From Antedon mediterranea (lineage: Eukaryota; Echinodermata; Crinoidea; Comatulida; Antedonidae), in contig NC_092680.1 in assembly GCF_964355755.1 (NCBI RefSeq), positions 1,589,001-1,653,000 of the forward strand: a DNA stretch of 64,000 bases. The letters run 5' to 3'. The stretch's first letter is position 1; each line of letters starts with the position of its first letter. Shown here in pieces: positions 12,101 through 24,036 of this stretch. The translations under genes and the position numbers were made by a program. The notes beneath the pieces are model-generated. The model was not told the origin of the DNA, did not search any database, and was given only the letters and a program-made list of their open reading frames with translations.

Positions 12101-14714
12101 CAGGGTCCAACAATCCACAGTACCACAGTGTACCAGGAAAACAGTAAACTACATTTACCAGACGAGTTTAGCCTCGTCCTAAAGTCGTTCGTGCATATAG
12201 AAATCATATTATGCACGTCATATTACTGTATAATTTAATAAAGTCAGGGGTGTATCTGGGGCTGGAAGTGGATTACAGGGTACGAAACAGAGGCTCACAT
12301 GGAGGGTGCGAAAGACATTTTGAAAAAAAAGGGCTACTAGGTCTCCGGAAATTGCAATATGAAACGAAATAATTTAAGTAAACATAATCAGCTCTATGGT
12401 GAGTGTGGCCAAAGTGCGAGCCAGTAAAGCATGCAATGCATGAAATTCATACCGGCAATTCCACAGAACAAAATTAATAAAATATAAACAGCGTGAGCCG
12501 GCCACACACAAAAGCCTAATCGATAATTTGAATTGTACAATTCATAAAACAATTACAATAAATCACCTACGATAATTATGGTGATAGGTTTACACGGGTG
12601 TTCTTAAAATTGAGGGCGCCAAACATACAATTTACGAGATCGAATACAGGTTGACAAAAAAATTAGATAAAAAAAAGATGTTAAATGTGCTCTCCCTGCC
12701 TCAGCACTAAGGCCCTGCCACAGCCTTTTGGGGTCGTTTCCAGCACATCGCCAGATGCATTGATGTTGTCGCCTCATGATGTGTGGTGGAAAGGAGGACG
12801 TATAATTCTGTGAACCCCAAACACAGTGGTCGCATACCTTTAACTCTATTCCACCGACCAGCATGGGGATCGAACCCACGACATACGTGTTGTCAAACTA
12901 ACTCGTCATTTTGATTGTAAACAGGGTAATACAAGCTTCGTTTCCACATGATGACGGTCATGAATATGCATATTTTTGACATAGCGATGAATTACGTAAT
13001 GTGAAGCACAAATAAATAGACTATTGTCACCTGTTCAGTCATCACTGTATGACGTAACGGGTAATGCTCAGTTTCGAGTACTCGCAGCTTGGGTTCCAAT
13101 CTCTTGTTTTTTTTAATGGAAAATAAATATTGTTTTTTTTAAAAGAGAGATATTTAGAGGGTTAAGAGAGATATTCAAGTTAATTTAAGAAATTAAATAG
13201 GTAAGCTATCTTTGCGATTTCTACCGTCATAAATGCATAGTCAACTGTCATGTATTCACAGTATTCGCTATATAGGGGATGCGTCTTGTCACCGTAAGCC
13301 TTCTGACACAGACTTCCATCAATTTGAGGGATGCGAAATTCATTAAAAAGGGTGGGTATCTATTTTCTGACGTTGCGTTTCTTGGAACATTTTATTTGGA
13401 ACAAAATTCAGAAAATCAATCGCAATATAAATAAGGCTAAACATAAATTGGCTAATGTGAAAGAAAGATTATTAAATTATATTTCTGTACTTCAACTTAT
13501 TAAAATTGATTATAATATAAATTGAGAATTCGTCGGCAAAATTATAAATGCTTTATGGTAGATGTTTTAGTTCTAAATTGAATTCCCGTTGTATGATATA
13601 TCAACTATCATTGATAGTATTATAATGTCACCGTACGTCATAATTACATCATAACAGTCATAATTTCCTTTTTTTTTAGAGCAAGTCCATAGATCGTAAT
13701 TACGTGCTGACAGAGCTTGTCATAACTTAAGCTTGGTTCCCACTAGAACGCAGTGGGGGGAACCGACGACCAACAAAGCTGCAAAAATCGCATGTTTGAT
13801 TTCACGCAAACGGCGGGCAAACACAATTATTAGAATAGAAGTTTGTTACGTTGCGTAGATTGCGTTACGTTGCATCGCTAGTGGGAACCAAACTTTACCA
13901 TCCATCCATCGTATCGTGATTGGCTCAAATTACTTGCGACGCGCTTACGCCTTGTTCTGTGGAAAACAATGGATGGATGTCACGATATTGTAAACAACAT
14001 TTTTTTAAATACTAAAGATTAAAAAAAGATATGTTTTCTTTTCTGTTAATTTTAGGAATAAGCCACTGGAATGTCCTAATACTAGTCAATGCCGGCATCA
14101 TACCACACAGACTACCATCAGGACAAATCAACGAAAACTTAAATTATAAACAACGGTATTCGGAAAGTGATAGTGGAGAATCAAAGACTTCCAAATCTAA
14201 TGTACGAACAAATATCCCAGATGCTGCAGCAGAGAAATATCCACAATTTAATCCAAACGGTACAGACGAACGGAGAGAAGAACGGAGAGACGATAGCCGA
14301 TCAGGTGGCCGAACCGGTGGTGGCACAGATTCATTCTATACGACCGGGTATCCCACTTATACAAGGTTAGGTAGACCAGTCACATGGGAACCGCCACTAC
14401 CGACGACAAAAATGCCACCACCTCCTCTACCACCTCAACCTGGAACGACAGTTCCCCACCAACCTCGCGTAGGTGGAAACAATCCAAAAAGACCTAGGCC
14501 TACAATAATTGTTGGAAACATGCCTGCACAGATTAAAGGTCATAATTCCAGACAAGAATCGGTGGATTCCAGCATAAACGGTCAAACAGAGTCAAGTATA
14601 GGACTCGTAGCTGGAGTTTTTGTCGGAATCTTTCTAATTGTTGGAGTGTTGACTGTGTTTAATATCCAATGTGTTAAATCACGATTTCGACAATTTCAAC
14701 ATTTACAACTATAG
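9195..14714 (+). CDS. Gene A: predicted type I single-pass membrane protein, 234 aa (2 exons)
   Basis: Exons are 9195-9240 and 14056-14714, joined across a 4.8 kb phase-1 intron (donor G|GTGAGT, acceptor TTTTAG). Exon 1 gives MELQCLKTIFFLAIF, the hydrophobic start of a signal peptide; exon 2 completes it (through about VNAG) and carries the rest. The ectodomain starts polar and Ser-rich (ESDSGES), has a charged stretch (ERREERRDDSR), one N-glycosylation sequon (NGT), then a Gly/Thr and Pro-rich part (PPPPLPPQPG). A membrane helix spans about residues 196-219 (GLVAGVFVGIFLIVGVLTVF), followed by a short basic tail of about 15 residues. The exon layout matches genes B-F, so I treat it as a divergent paralogue. 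It is the least acidic member. A polyadenylation signal AATAAA occurs at 15323. No known family domain was recognised; function unknown. Confidence 0.72.
10015..10164. mobile_element. MITE, 'AAGCTCTGTCTACACTATCAAA' family, copy 1
   Basis: About 150 bp bounded by inverted repeats AAGCTCTGTCAACACTATC and GATAGTGTAGACAGAGCTT, with TA at the ends. It lies in gene A intron 1. The interior includes GACATGATGTCATATCACTACC, seen in the sister copies. Confidence 0.8.
12600..12900 (-). repeat. tRNA-derived SINE-like element
   Basis: On the minus strand there is a clear B-box-like GGGTTCGATCCCC near 12872-12860, preceded by tRNA-like sequence and followed by a ~200 bp body that ends near an A-rich stretch (12655-12680). 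It differs in body from the AGAGAGATA-tailed SINE family. The 91-codon open frame on this strand is inside the repeat and not supported as a gene. Confidence 0.4.
12990..13175 (+). repeat. tRNA-like SINE copy 2
   Basis: It shares AATAGACTATTGTCA, GTAACGGGTA, ATGCTC..GTTTCGAGTACTC and AGCTTGGGTTC with the reverse complement of 19185-19320, and the tail AGAGATATTTAGAGGGTTA with 8650-8800. It lies in gene A intron 1. Confidence 0.5.
13729..13898. mobile_element. MITE, 'AAGCTTGGTTCCCACTAG' family, copy 2
   Basis: Starts AAGCTTGGTTCCCACTAGA and ends CTAGTGGGAACCAAACTTTA, with TTGCGTTACGTTGCATCG just inside the right arm. It lies about 160 bp upstream of gene A exon 2. Confidence 0.75.
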
Positions 14715-17700
14715 GTCTTTATGCGTTTAACTTGCTACTGTCATTTGGATCCTTGCTTGTAAGGAATCAAAGTACCCATCATGATTGTTTATGACAATAA
14801 TTGAGCTTGTTTGTCTTGAAATTCTCGTTGATCCGAGGCAATGAGAACATAAAAATTGAACAATACTACTAACAACTACTTTGCTTTAATATAAGTGTAT
14901 GAAAAATACGATTCAATTTTGTTCATTTTGTTTATGATGTCAATGTTGTATTGTAGACGTTTTACAAATATCAATATATTTAATCAGCAATTCTTCCTTA
15001 AAGGAAGTTGATTAGATGAAAAAATCAATCAAACTTAATATTTTTTTACGAACTATTTGCTTAAACCCATTCTATTGTTGTTTATTAAGAACTCCAAGTT
15101 TGTATTATATTGGAAATATTGATATTAAAGTGATTCTTGCATGGTTATCTTGCAGACAGGATCTGTATTCAAATGATATACCATCTGAATGAATAATTTA
15201 TTAATAATTTGTACTGTATTAATATACATAACTATGTAAGATGTACGTATATAGATTTGTATCTATGTATGCGCTGGACGTTCTCCTATTAACCAAATAT
15301 GTGGAAAATGTTTAAATATCAGAATAAATTTATGGTTTAATTGAACACATATCTTATATTATATTAAACTAACATTTTTATTTTCTTAATTTTCTCCCTC
15401 ATTATTCCTTGACTCAGTGGTTTCACTATCCATGCGACGGCCGACAACACATCAACAATGTGACGTAGGTCCTTTGTCGTCGCAAATTAAAATCACTACA
15501 TTTGGTCCTTGTTTAAAATGTATTTACTATACAAGAACTAAAACAAGAACCACCATTTAGTTTATTTAGAGTTTAGTTTAAGCTTACATGTAACTTAAAA
15601 ACTATTTAAAATGTCAATAAAAATGTTAGTTTTCTAATATTGTTATGCGTTACATTTCTAATCATAATATTTTTGTTGAACAAAAAGATATTACTTGCGT
15701 TTCTGAAGAAGAATAGCTTGTAATTAACAAGATTCAGTAAGCAGAATGTACATACTAATTTGTTGTTATTTACTGTGATTATTATACTATGTTTTATATG
15801 TATATTATAAAAGAGTTTACAAATAAAAAGTAAAATTGTTTGCATATTTATTACCAAATTACATTGAAATTAAATGGAGAAAACTAAGCGAAGCATTATG
15901 TAAATTTATCAATTTAGAAATTCTCAATGGGCAGTTTCTTTGAATTTAAAGATGATCTCACTTGAGGCTATTTTTGTCAGAAGTGGTCAGGCAGATTAAG
16001 GTTTAGAAACTGTTCTTTCAGGTGAGTAATATGTAGTTATCAATTCATCCTACTTGGGTAAGATCCAACTAATGATTCCTAGGGTTCGTTCTGTACACAA
16101 CACTACGCAATTAATATGTATTTGAATTGATGTTCGCAGTATAATTCTCTATGCATTTTATGGTGTACTTTGTGCTATAGTCAATACGGTTTTACAATCT
16201 ACTTGATGATTGGAGCAGCATTTTATAGCATTAATATGATATTGTTGAATACCGATAAAATAAGATCATTATTAACTCAGAACAGCTACCATACAGCGTG
16301 CATTCATAATGCATGCATGATAATTATTTTACAGAGTTTTCACTGCAGATCCTCAAAAGGAAACAATGTAATTCAGATAACATTTTGGCCTAGCGCGCCT
16401 AAATAGGTTGGTGAAATTTCGTCTGCATTAATCATTTGAAGAAAAGAAAACCCAAGTTAGGAAAACAATTTTTCTCATAATTTTATTTTGTTAACCTAAG
16501 TTAGCATAGAAATACATTACACACGTTATGTAGTTATTACAAGTTAGGATTACAATAAATGAATATCTTAGTTCTTACTTACAACGATCAATCAGTTTTG
16601 TTGCTGAGGTATGACACCTTCCTTGTCTATGAGGTTGATGTGAGGTGTAATTACTACGTTCCTCAACAAATCTAAACGGGGATACACCTGGATAGTTCTA
16701 TGCAAATAACCCTTTTCGTTCGGTTTATGCTACCCGTCACTTATGACTGTGACAGATAACATAGCAACAGCTCTCGTCAGTAACTGAAAGAAAGTTCAGT
16801 TTATCGTATTATAGAGGGCGATATAGATTGTATTTTCAAGTTGATTCTAACTTTGTTCTTCGGCCAATCGGGTGTTGGACATGTATTACATTTTCTTGGG
16901 CCTCGTATTGACGAGTGGACAATTGATATTAATGCACAATATCAGCTTTTTAACTAGTCTTGTAAAACGCGTAGTTTTGTCAAAGCTACGACAGTTGGTT
17001 TAATGTCTGGTTATATTATATTATATGTTGAAGGTCTGGCAGCTGAAATGTTGTACAGTCATCTTAAAAAATATCCATCACTATTATAGACCTCGATTAT
17101 GTCTAATAAATTCCTATAAAATACAACAAAAGCTGATATAATAAGCCTAAATCGTGACAATCTGATTATGAGTATAAAAGTGGTTAAAACTTTATGACTA
17201 AGTATCTATTTGTATACCCTTTGTACAAAAATGTTCATTATCATGTGTTTTAAGCCCACCATAATGTGATGTGTCATAATGTCATTCCCAATGTTTGTTT
17301 AATCCTAAAAGTTATAAACTATAAGGGATGTCCAAAAGCAGCCTTCATATCTTATCCACTAACCGACTGCTTCTTCTTAAAGTTGGATGTCATAATTCAA
17401 AATAGCATAACTAGAATTGAATAACAATTTTTTTAAAGAGTTACAATAAGATGGTCATTTTCTTGGTTTAGCCTACAGTAGTATGCCAAATATAGGCAGT
17501 TTTTGGAGCGCGGCCCATATTTATTCAAAATACCAAGATTATTTAATATTCGTTCATAAACTTTCCTTTGACAATTATACATAAATATAAATACATTAAA
17601 ACTCAAAAAATCAAGTGATTATATAAAAAAAAATTCTTCTTAAGATGGCAAAAGTAGATTCGGGAGCAGCCCACCTTTATTCAAGATTCGTGTATTTACC

Positions 17701-18361
17701 TGTCTGGAACAGTTTCGAGGCAGCTTATTTTGTTTCTATTTTTGTTTTAATTGTTTTTCTTTCTTGCTTTATAATACCACATTTCATTTCCTATGTTTAC
17801 ATTTGTTTTCATTGAAGATTCGACTCATAAAAAATGGAAAGTGACGGCAACATTTTTAGTCGCGTTTAAACACGACTCTACAGTTCACTATGTCGGTCGG
17901 TTGGTCGGTCGGTAAACAATAAGTCAAATTTGAGCACGCGACTGCAGCCATATATATGGCCTTGTTCCATTGTATCTAACTTTGAATTGGCATAGCTTTG
18001 AGGGTGCTATATTCTTTTGAAATTATTCAATGATAAAATCAGAACCTGCGGCCTACACAGATTAGGTAATTAGTGACAATTTCCATGTGACGGTGATCGT
18101 TTCAATTTTAATAGTCCTAATCGTCTTGACAATCAAGTGGGAGTGACGATTTAAAAAGTTTTGGTGATAGATTGCTCAGTGATGCGTGACTTTGAACTTT
18201 GAACTCGAAGAGAATTGTATTAGTAAGACAAGTACACCGACGACCGCATATTATCTGAAGACTCGTTGAATTTCCCCTCTTTTAATTTTCCTGTAAAGTT
18301 CTTTGTTAAAAGTTTCACAAGGCTAAAATTATTTGAGAGATTTTTCAAAGTTTGCAAATTC
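14715..18361. other. Intergenic region between genes A and B
   Basis: The first ~650 bp is probably the gene A 3' UTR (AATAAA at 15323). The remainder is AT-rich with small chance frames (for example 15606-15857 minus, 16170-16406 plus). Towards its end lies one half of an inverted repeat pair that brackets gene B (17853-17967). The last few hundred bases are the presumed gene B promoter. Confidence 0.4.
17853..17967. repeat. Left half of an inverted repeat pair flanking gene B
   Basis: A block running from TTTTAGTCGCGTTTAAACACGACTCTACAG through CACTATGTCGGTCGGTTGG to TATATGGCCTTGTT. Its reverse complement recurs at 21136-21264 with a longer (GGTC)n core. The two copies face each other across 3.2 kb and enclose all of gene B. 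Confidence 0.7.
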
Positions 18362-19916
18362 ATGATGCATTATTTCAAAACGTTACTACTCATCGGTCTG
18401 TTATGTTTTGGTAAGTGTCACATTTATTAATATTTTAAATCGTCTGACAAATTGTCTGGGTTTATATTATAATAGAATACCATATTCTTCTTTAAAGACT
18501 GTAAACTTCTGTCTCGTAATCCATTTTATTCATTTAGTTACTAATAATACTTTTAATAGATGTACATTCATCATCGAAAAAAGTTCACTTATAATGTTAC
18601 TATGTGGATTAGACGAGATAATGGTTCCATGTGTTGATTCGTCACTCCCTCTATGTTACAACAATAAGTTCATATTATTGATGTTAATTGAATGTCATTC
18701 GCTTTGTACTCATCGACAATTTCTATACCACGCCCCGACACTATCCCCCTCTGACGTCACAAGTGCTATGGTGAATATCTTTACGTTTCCTCATCTTCCG
18801 TTCCGATCGAAGTATTAATGTGCGAAATGGTGATTACGTTGACAGTTTAATTAAAACGCAACATTTAATTACAAAACTTCATTTTATAAAATTTATTTTA
18901 AAAAAGTGTATTAGATTAAACGTTATAGCTTGTAATTAATTTGACCTTCCTGTATTTGATAAGCATGTATAGTGACCTGTGATTGCGTTTACATCATTTA
19001 ATACTTTAGGCCTAACATCGGTTATGACTATTCATTGAAATACCGTTTTATATTATTACGTATTAAATTGTGTATATAAAGAACAAAATAGACGTAAAAA
19101 ACCATAAATGCATTTTTATACCATTTATGTATTTATTACGGTAGTAATCGCAAAGATAGAAAAACAATATTTCTTTTCATTAAAAAAAATATATAAAATT
19201 CGAACCCAAGCTGAAGCTTAGGAGTACTCGAAACAGAGCATTAGGCTACCCGTTACGACACAGTACATACTGAACATCTGACAATAGTCTATTTATACGT
19301 GCTTTAATTTTCTGTGGCTCTCGACACCTGTATTTTTTATGCTATAAATGTTATGTTTAGTGATTATGTGATAGTGATTATGTATGCATCATCACAATAT
19401 TTCAATTGGATTTTCAAATTATTTATTTACAAGATACAATTTTAATTTATAAATGCAATATAAGTTGATTGTAAATAACCCGAATTCAATCTTTATATAC
19501 TTAAATTATTTTTTCTTATATTTGTTTAAGCTTACACAAAGGCCCAATCAGAAATTGACTTCGAAAATACAAACCCGTCATCTTTGGTCGGCCTATCATC
19601 TTTATCTCAGTTAGAAGGCAACGAGGGCGACTCAGCTGAGAGTAGTGAAATCGAAAGCGAGAGTGAGGGTTCTGATGGCGGCGGGGACGCCCCTGAATCC
19701 AGTGCTACAAACATGGGCAATAATATCGAGGACACTAACACTTTAGCACCGCCCTCGGGGGACATTAATTATATGGGCACAATAGAAAGTACTACTTCAG
19801 TCGTTATAGGTGCTATCATCGCCGCTGTTGGCATCGTGTCGATAAGCGCCGCAGTTGCCGTATTTGTGATGGTTCAGCGGAGAAAACAAAGATTGGGAGA
19901 CGAAGAGGTCGAGTAA
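18362..19916 (+). CDS. Gene B: acidic type I single-pass membrane protein, 144 aa (2 exons)
   Basis: Exons are 18362-18410 and 19531-19916 with a 1.1 kb phase-1 intron (G|GTAAGT; acceptor TTGTTTAAG). Exon 1 gives MMHYFKTLLLIGLLCF; exon 2 adds AYTKA, so signal cleavage before the Gln at about residue 22 is likely. The short ectodomain is strongly acidic and Ser/Glu/Gly-rich (SAESSEIESESEGSDGGG), with many S-x-E motifs. A membrane helix follows at about residues 106-131 (Ala/Ile/Val-rich), then a 13-residue tail with a basic stop-transfer (QRRKQR) and an acidic end (DEEVE). Two in-frame ATGs (18362, 18365) are possible starts; this affects one residue. A polyadenylation signal is at 20211. Size and composition resemble sea urchin P16-type proteins; this is inferred, not aligned. 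Confidence 0.8.
18411..19530 (+). other. Intron 1 of gene B
   Basis: Contains an open frame (to 18818) that is an unspliced read-through of exon 1 sequence in another frame, and a tRNA-like SINE copy at 19185-19320 on the minus strand. Confidence 0.6.
19185..19320 (-). repeat. tRNA-like SINE copy 3
   Basis: On the minus strand: AATAGACTATTGTCAG, GTAACGGGTAGCCTAATGCT, TTTCGAGTACTCCTAAG, then AGCTTGGGTTCGAATTTTAT. This is the most tRNA-like copy of the three and lies in gene B intron 1. Confidence 0.55.
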
Positions 19917-20210
19917 ATAAATGAATTTGAGTACATCACCATGTTGACATGATAGGAACACAAAGTTCATTTTGTTTCTTAATTGACAATATTGATAAAT
20001 GTATGTATCAATTTCACGATGAGTCATAGCCTATAAGAAGTTTCACATTAACTTGATGGATTGATCTATTTATCTAACTGAATTTTCTTATTGGTCATAT
20101 GGAGTTGTAAGAGAATAATAACGTTCTTTTTTGGCCAAAATTTTTACAAATTTATACAGTCAATATTGAATATTTAAACGACAGAGCAAAACAAAAATAG
20201 TTACAAACGT

Positions 20211-20216
20211 AATAAA
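20211..20216 (+). terminator. Polyadenylation signal of gene B
   Basis: AATAAA about 295 bp after the gene B stop codon, followed by a T-rich stretch. There is also an AATAAA overlapping the stop region at 19916-19921, so a very short 3' UTR is an alternative. Confidence 0.4.
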
Positions 20217-20423
20217 GAAAAAACCTTATTTTTCTGGAATTTATTTTATAGTAAAATGTTGAAAATTAAAAAGAAATGTTTGTATCATCTTAATCATAAA
20301 GTTTGGTTTTATTTCACCGAATATTAGAGTAATATAATGACGTATAGTGATGCTTGGGTTTAAAAGGTGATGTATGCACATTATTTAGTAAATTATACCT
20401 TTACGAAATACGCAAAACGTTTT

Positions 20424-20697
20424 GCAATTTGTTTAAATACCTAGTTTATATCTGCTGGCTTTTACGGATTTTTTCGAGAGCTTTTCCAACTTTCATAAGT
20501 CCTTGATTTTCACCGAAGTGTCATAAAACTCAAGTTTATCTTAATTTTACCATTCTGTTGGAAGTTCGGCAACATTATTCATGACATCACCTTAAACACT
20601 TCGGTGTCAATCAAGGACATATGAAAGTTGGAAAAGCTCTCGAAAAAATCCGTAAAATCAGCCAGCAGATATAAACTAGGTACTTACAACAAATTGC
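20424..20697. mobile_element. MITE with ~95 bp terminal inverted repeats
   Basis: The left arm runs from GCAATTTGTTTAAATACCTAG through TATCTGCTGGC and TTTTTTCGAGAGCTTTTCC to CACCGAAGTGT. The right arm repeats this in reverse with few changes. The central spacer is about 80 bp. No coding capacity. Only one copy was seen in this window. Confidence 0.8.
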
Positions 20698-21135
20698 AGC
20701 TGATACAAACTACTTAAAAAACTGTATAACAAATGTTTCTAATATAGACAATTCTGGGAAACACATAACATGAGACCAATCACGATCATAATATTTTGTA
20801 AAATGCCGTTGAAAAATATTTATTAATTCTCTCTAAATTCGGTTTAAAAATGTCCGTAAACACGTAGTAGGAACGTGAAATCGATGATGTTGGCATCGTA
20901 TGGATAAACTCATCTATTGGCTAAAACCAATCATAATATTAGCGGACCGCCCTAACAGCTGACGTCACTGTGAAATGTTCACTCCCATGCGCAAAACAGT
21001 AATATTGCAGAACAACATGTAGACGTCACTGATAATCTACAGTATTGTTTTTATAATATCTGTTTATTTGAAACTAATTGAGATGGTTTTTTACCTCAAA
21101 CACTTTCTATGGATGTCGATATCTATTTTACAAAT

Positions 21136-21264
21136 AAACAAGGCCATATACATGGGTGCAGTCACGTGCACAAATTTGAGTTGGTGTTGACCGACCAACC
21201 GACAGACCGACCGACCGACCGACATAGTGAGCTGTAGAGTCACGTTTGCACTCTACTAAAAATA
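21136..21264. repeat. Right half of an inverted repeat pair flanking gene B
   Basis: Reverse complement of the block at 17853-17967. It contains a (GACC)n-type run, GACCGACCGACCGACCGAC, and ends in CTACTAAAAATAGA. Confidence 0.7.
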
Positions 21265-21720
21265 GAACGTATTAGAAAATACATTTAATGTTTGCTAGTG
21301 TAGGCTAGGCTTGAGTATTATTTTGTCTAGGCCTACACATTATCTGCGCTCAGAACCAACCAAGATATAAACTATCATTCCATCTTTTTGTCACGTTGAA
21401 TAATATATTTAAAAAATATAGAAATAGAGATAAATTGTTGGCATTAACTGCTTGATTGTGAATTGCTGTCAGAATGATCAAATCACCAAGTATCATACCA
21501 GGGATAACACTATTATACTGTATGTCAGAGGTCCTGTATTTGGATGAATCATGCTTGGCAAGTATAGCCTAAAACATAATTAATTCAATCAACATTATAT
21601 TAGGGCCATTTGCGCAACTTACGGAAATTTCCTAAGTTTATTACGAAAGATGTTACCAAAGCATGCATTGATATTGTTCCTTGCCAATCTAGAGATCGTT
21701 CTTGCTGTTCGCACAAAAAG

Positions 21721-21809
21721 AGGTATAATGGCCCTCTGAGTGACCAATACTTGGCAGTGTACGCACCTAATGAGGTATAAGGGCCTTTTGGGTGAACCAT
21801 ACTTGGCAG
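21721..21809. repeat. Imperfect two-copy repeat
   Basis: AGGTATAATGGCCCTCTGAG.. ACCAATACTTGGCAG is followed 52 bp later by AGGTATAAGGGCCTTTTGGG.. ACCATACTTGGCAG. The 84-codon frame on the minus strand here is repeat-derived. Confidence 0.5.
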
Positions 21810-24036
21810 CAAGAAGTGCAGCCTAATTAATATAACATCTATTATTGCATTCATTCAAGTGACTTTGTATACAATAACCTACAGAAATAGTGCCTAAGGT
21901 GTTTTTGAGATGGTTTACTTGTAAATGAAACATGTTAAGAACGTGTTACTGAAGCGTCGTATTGACAATGTTTCCGCCAAGTCAGGGACAGAGGACGGGA
22001 CTTCTTCCCCAACCAGCCTTGCCTAGTCTATATAGTCTAATTAATGAGCTGACGTTATTCTATCAATGCATTTTACTTACAACGGGGCCAATCTTGGGGA
22101 AAATTATCCAGTAAATTTCGAAAAAAACACAGAAAGGTTTCTCCATTTGAAAAATGTACTGAAGTACCGTTGGTTACGGAGCAGCTGTCAAGTCAGCGAC
22201 CATTAATTTATTCATAAATATAAATATATAATGCGGGATTTTTAATGAAGGTAAAATCAAGTACTTATAACTAATCAACGGACATTAAAAGCACATGAGC
22301 ATCTTTCTTGTGTTTTCCTTCGGCAAGCCTTCCACATTGTTTAATAATGTTGCCAAACATATCTTGCCAGGACGTTGAGGCTTAACAATAGGAGTTGGAC
22401 CTTAATAAATAAAATTTTGCAAATATAGTTTAACCCACTTAAATGAAGGTGATTTTTTTTTCAGGGGGCCATTTTAAACTCCTTGGCTCAGATCACTAAA
22501 GCATTAGAAACTGAACTATTGGTCACGCAACACTGTGTAATATGATTGACATCATGCAATATAACAACTAATTTATGGGATTATTCAATTAAAGACTGAC
22601 CAGGATCTACAAATCATGATTCATCTGTATCTTTACCCTAAATCTATAATTGATAAAGCCATTGTAGCATGTCTGTCCAGACCGTGCAATCTGTCCTATA
22701 TTTACTTCACATGCGTAGTAATGATTCCACTGCAAAAAAAAAAAACATTGAGGTTTTTGTTTGCCTATCAATCCCAGAAAATTGCCTACCACTAACAGGG
22801 TATTGGGTTCAAATCCTGTTTAAAGATGATTCCATTATACTACTTATTTTCCCTTATAGGCCTACAGAACAACTTATTTAAATCAAATGTTTAAATCAAA
22901 TGTTTTAAGGTACGTTACGATAGGTAAATACAAAGTTCGTTATTGGACATTTCTGGTTTGCAACTAAAACGAATAATAATAATATTTATTTATTGATCAT
23001 ATTTTAATTAAATTGACCCTTTAGATACTTAAAAGTTTAAGTAGGGGAAAGCATTTACATGAATAATAACATAGAATACATTATTTTGACCTAGATAGAT
23101 GACAGCTATTTCCACAACACGTGTCGATATAAATATACATATGAAATTATAGACAATCAACAACGCATCAAAGTTGATGTAAATATCAATTAATCAATGA
23201 CAATACAATTTATAATCTTAATGAACAGAAATGTATTAATCAACGTGTCGTCATTATTATTATCATTGTTGAGTAAAGATGCATTTAGTAAACATCAATG
23301 TAAATAGTTACAAAGTTAACTCAAACTCGGGCCTATATTAACTAAATAAGCATGGTCCACAATTACATAGAAAGTAAATGTAATATTTATTGGACAACAC
23401 GTTGGTATCAAAACGATCACAGGTTATACAATAGAAACGGAGCGTACAAAAGACTAAGGAAAAGGTGGAAAATGGATCTATTGCACACGTTAGACAATAC
23501 TTAAAAGTGCACTAAATGAAGCAAAGCTAAGATAATAATAGTTGTGGTAAATAATTTTATTATTTCAGTGTGAACACATCATGCTGTATAATGTCTATAT
23601 GTTGTCCAACTTTGTTAAACTTTTTTTTTATTTTTTTCCAGGAATATATATTTTTTGTGTGAATCAGTATTTAAAAAACCCTATTTCCAATTAGAAAAAA
23701 TAAATCCAATACCAATTTGCGACATTTCTTCTTCTAATTTGGAAAAGTTGGAACCACGGTCTATTAAAGCTTCCACCTTAAGCCTTTTTCTGCTTTCTAG
23801 TCATGTTAGTCACATGCTCATCTTTTTGGGCGTATGTTAAAAATTGCTAAAAATAATCTTGGTTAACTTAATTATCTTAGTAGGCTTTTAAAAGCATGTT
23901 CGTAATTAGATGAAACAAAATAAATGTATCGTTAAATTGAACTGACATGGTGCACGTTAAAGGAGGAAGCAACGCAATCAATTCAACTATGTTATTGAAC
24001 TACCCTGGAAAATTCACAAATCAACAGATATGTTAA

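Larger units (their letters stand above)
9241..14055 (+). other. Intron 1 of gene A
   Basis: This 4.8 kb intron holds a repeat with the tail TTTATTTAACCAGGTTAA (about 9755-9850), a MITE (10015-10164), a GC-richer unclassified repeat-like block (about 10550-10790), a tRNA-like SINE on the minus strand (about 12600-12900), a second SINE (12990-13175) and a MITE (13729-13898). Open frames inside (for example 10553-10794, 11225-11554) show no conserved features. Confidence 0.55.

Noticed and set aside
14144-14370. Two alternative frames inside gene A exon 2
   Set aside because: Overlap the supported frame and lack any feature of their own.
18408-18818. 136-codon plus-strand frame starting at the gene B donor
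   Set aside because: Lies in the gene B intron and begins at the splice donor in another frame. The composition is AT-driven with no domain.
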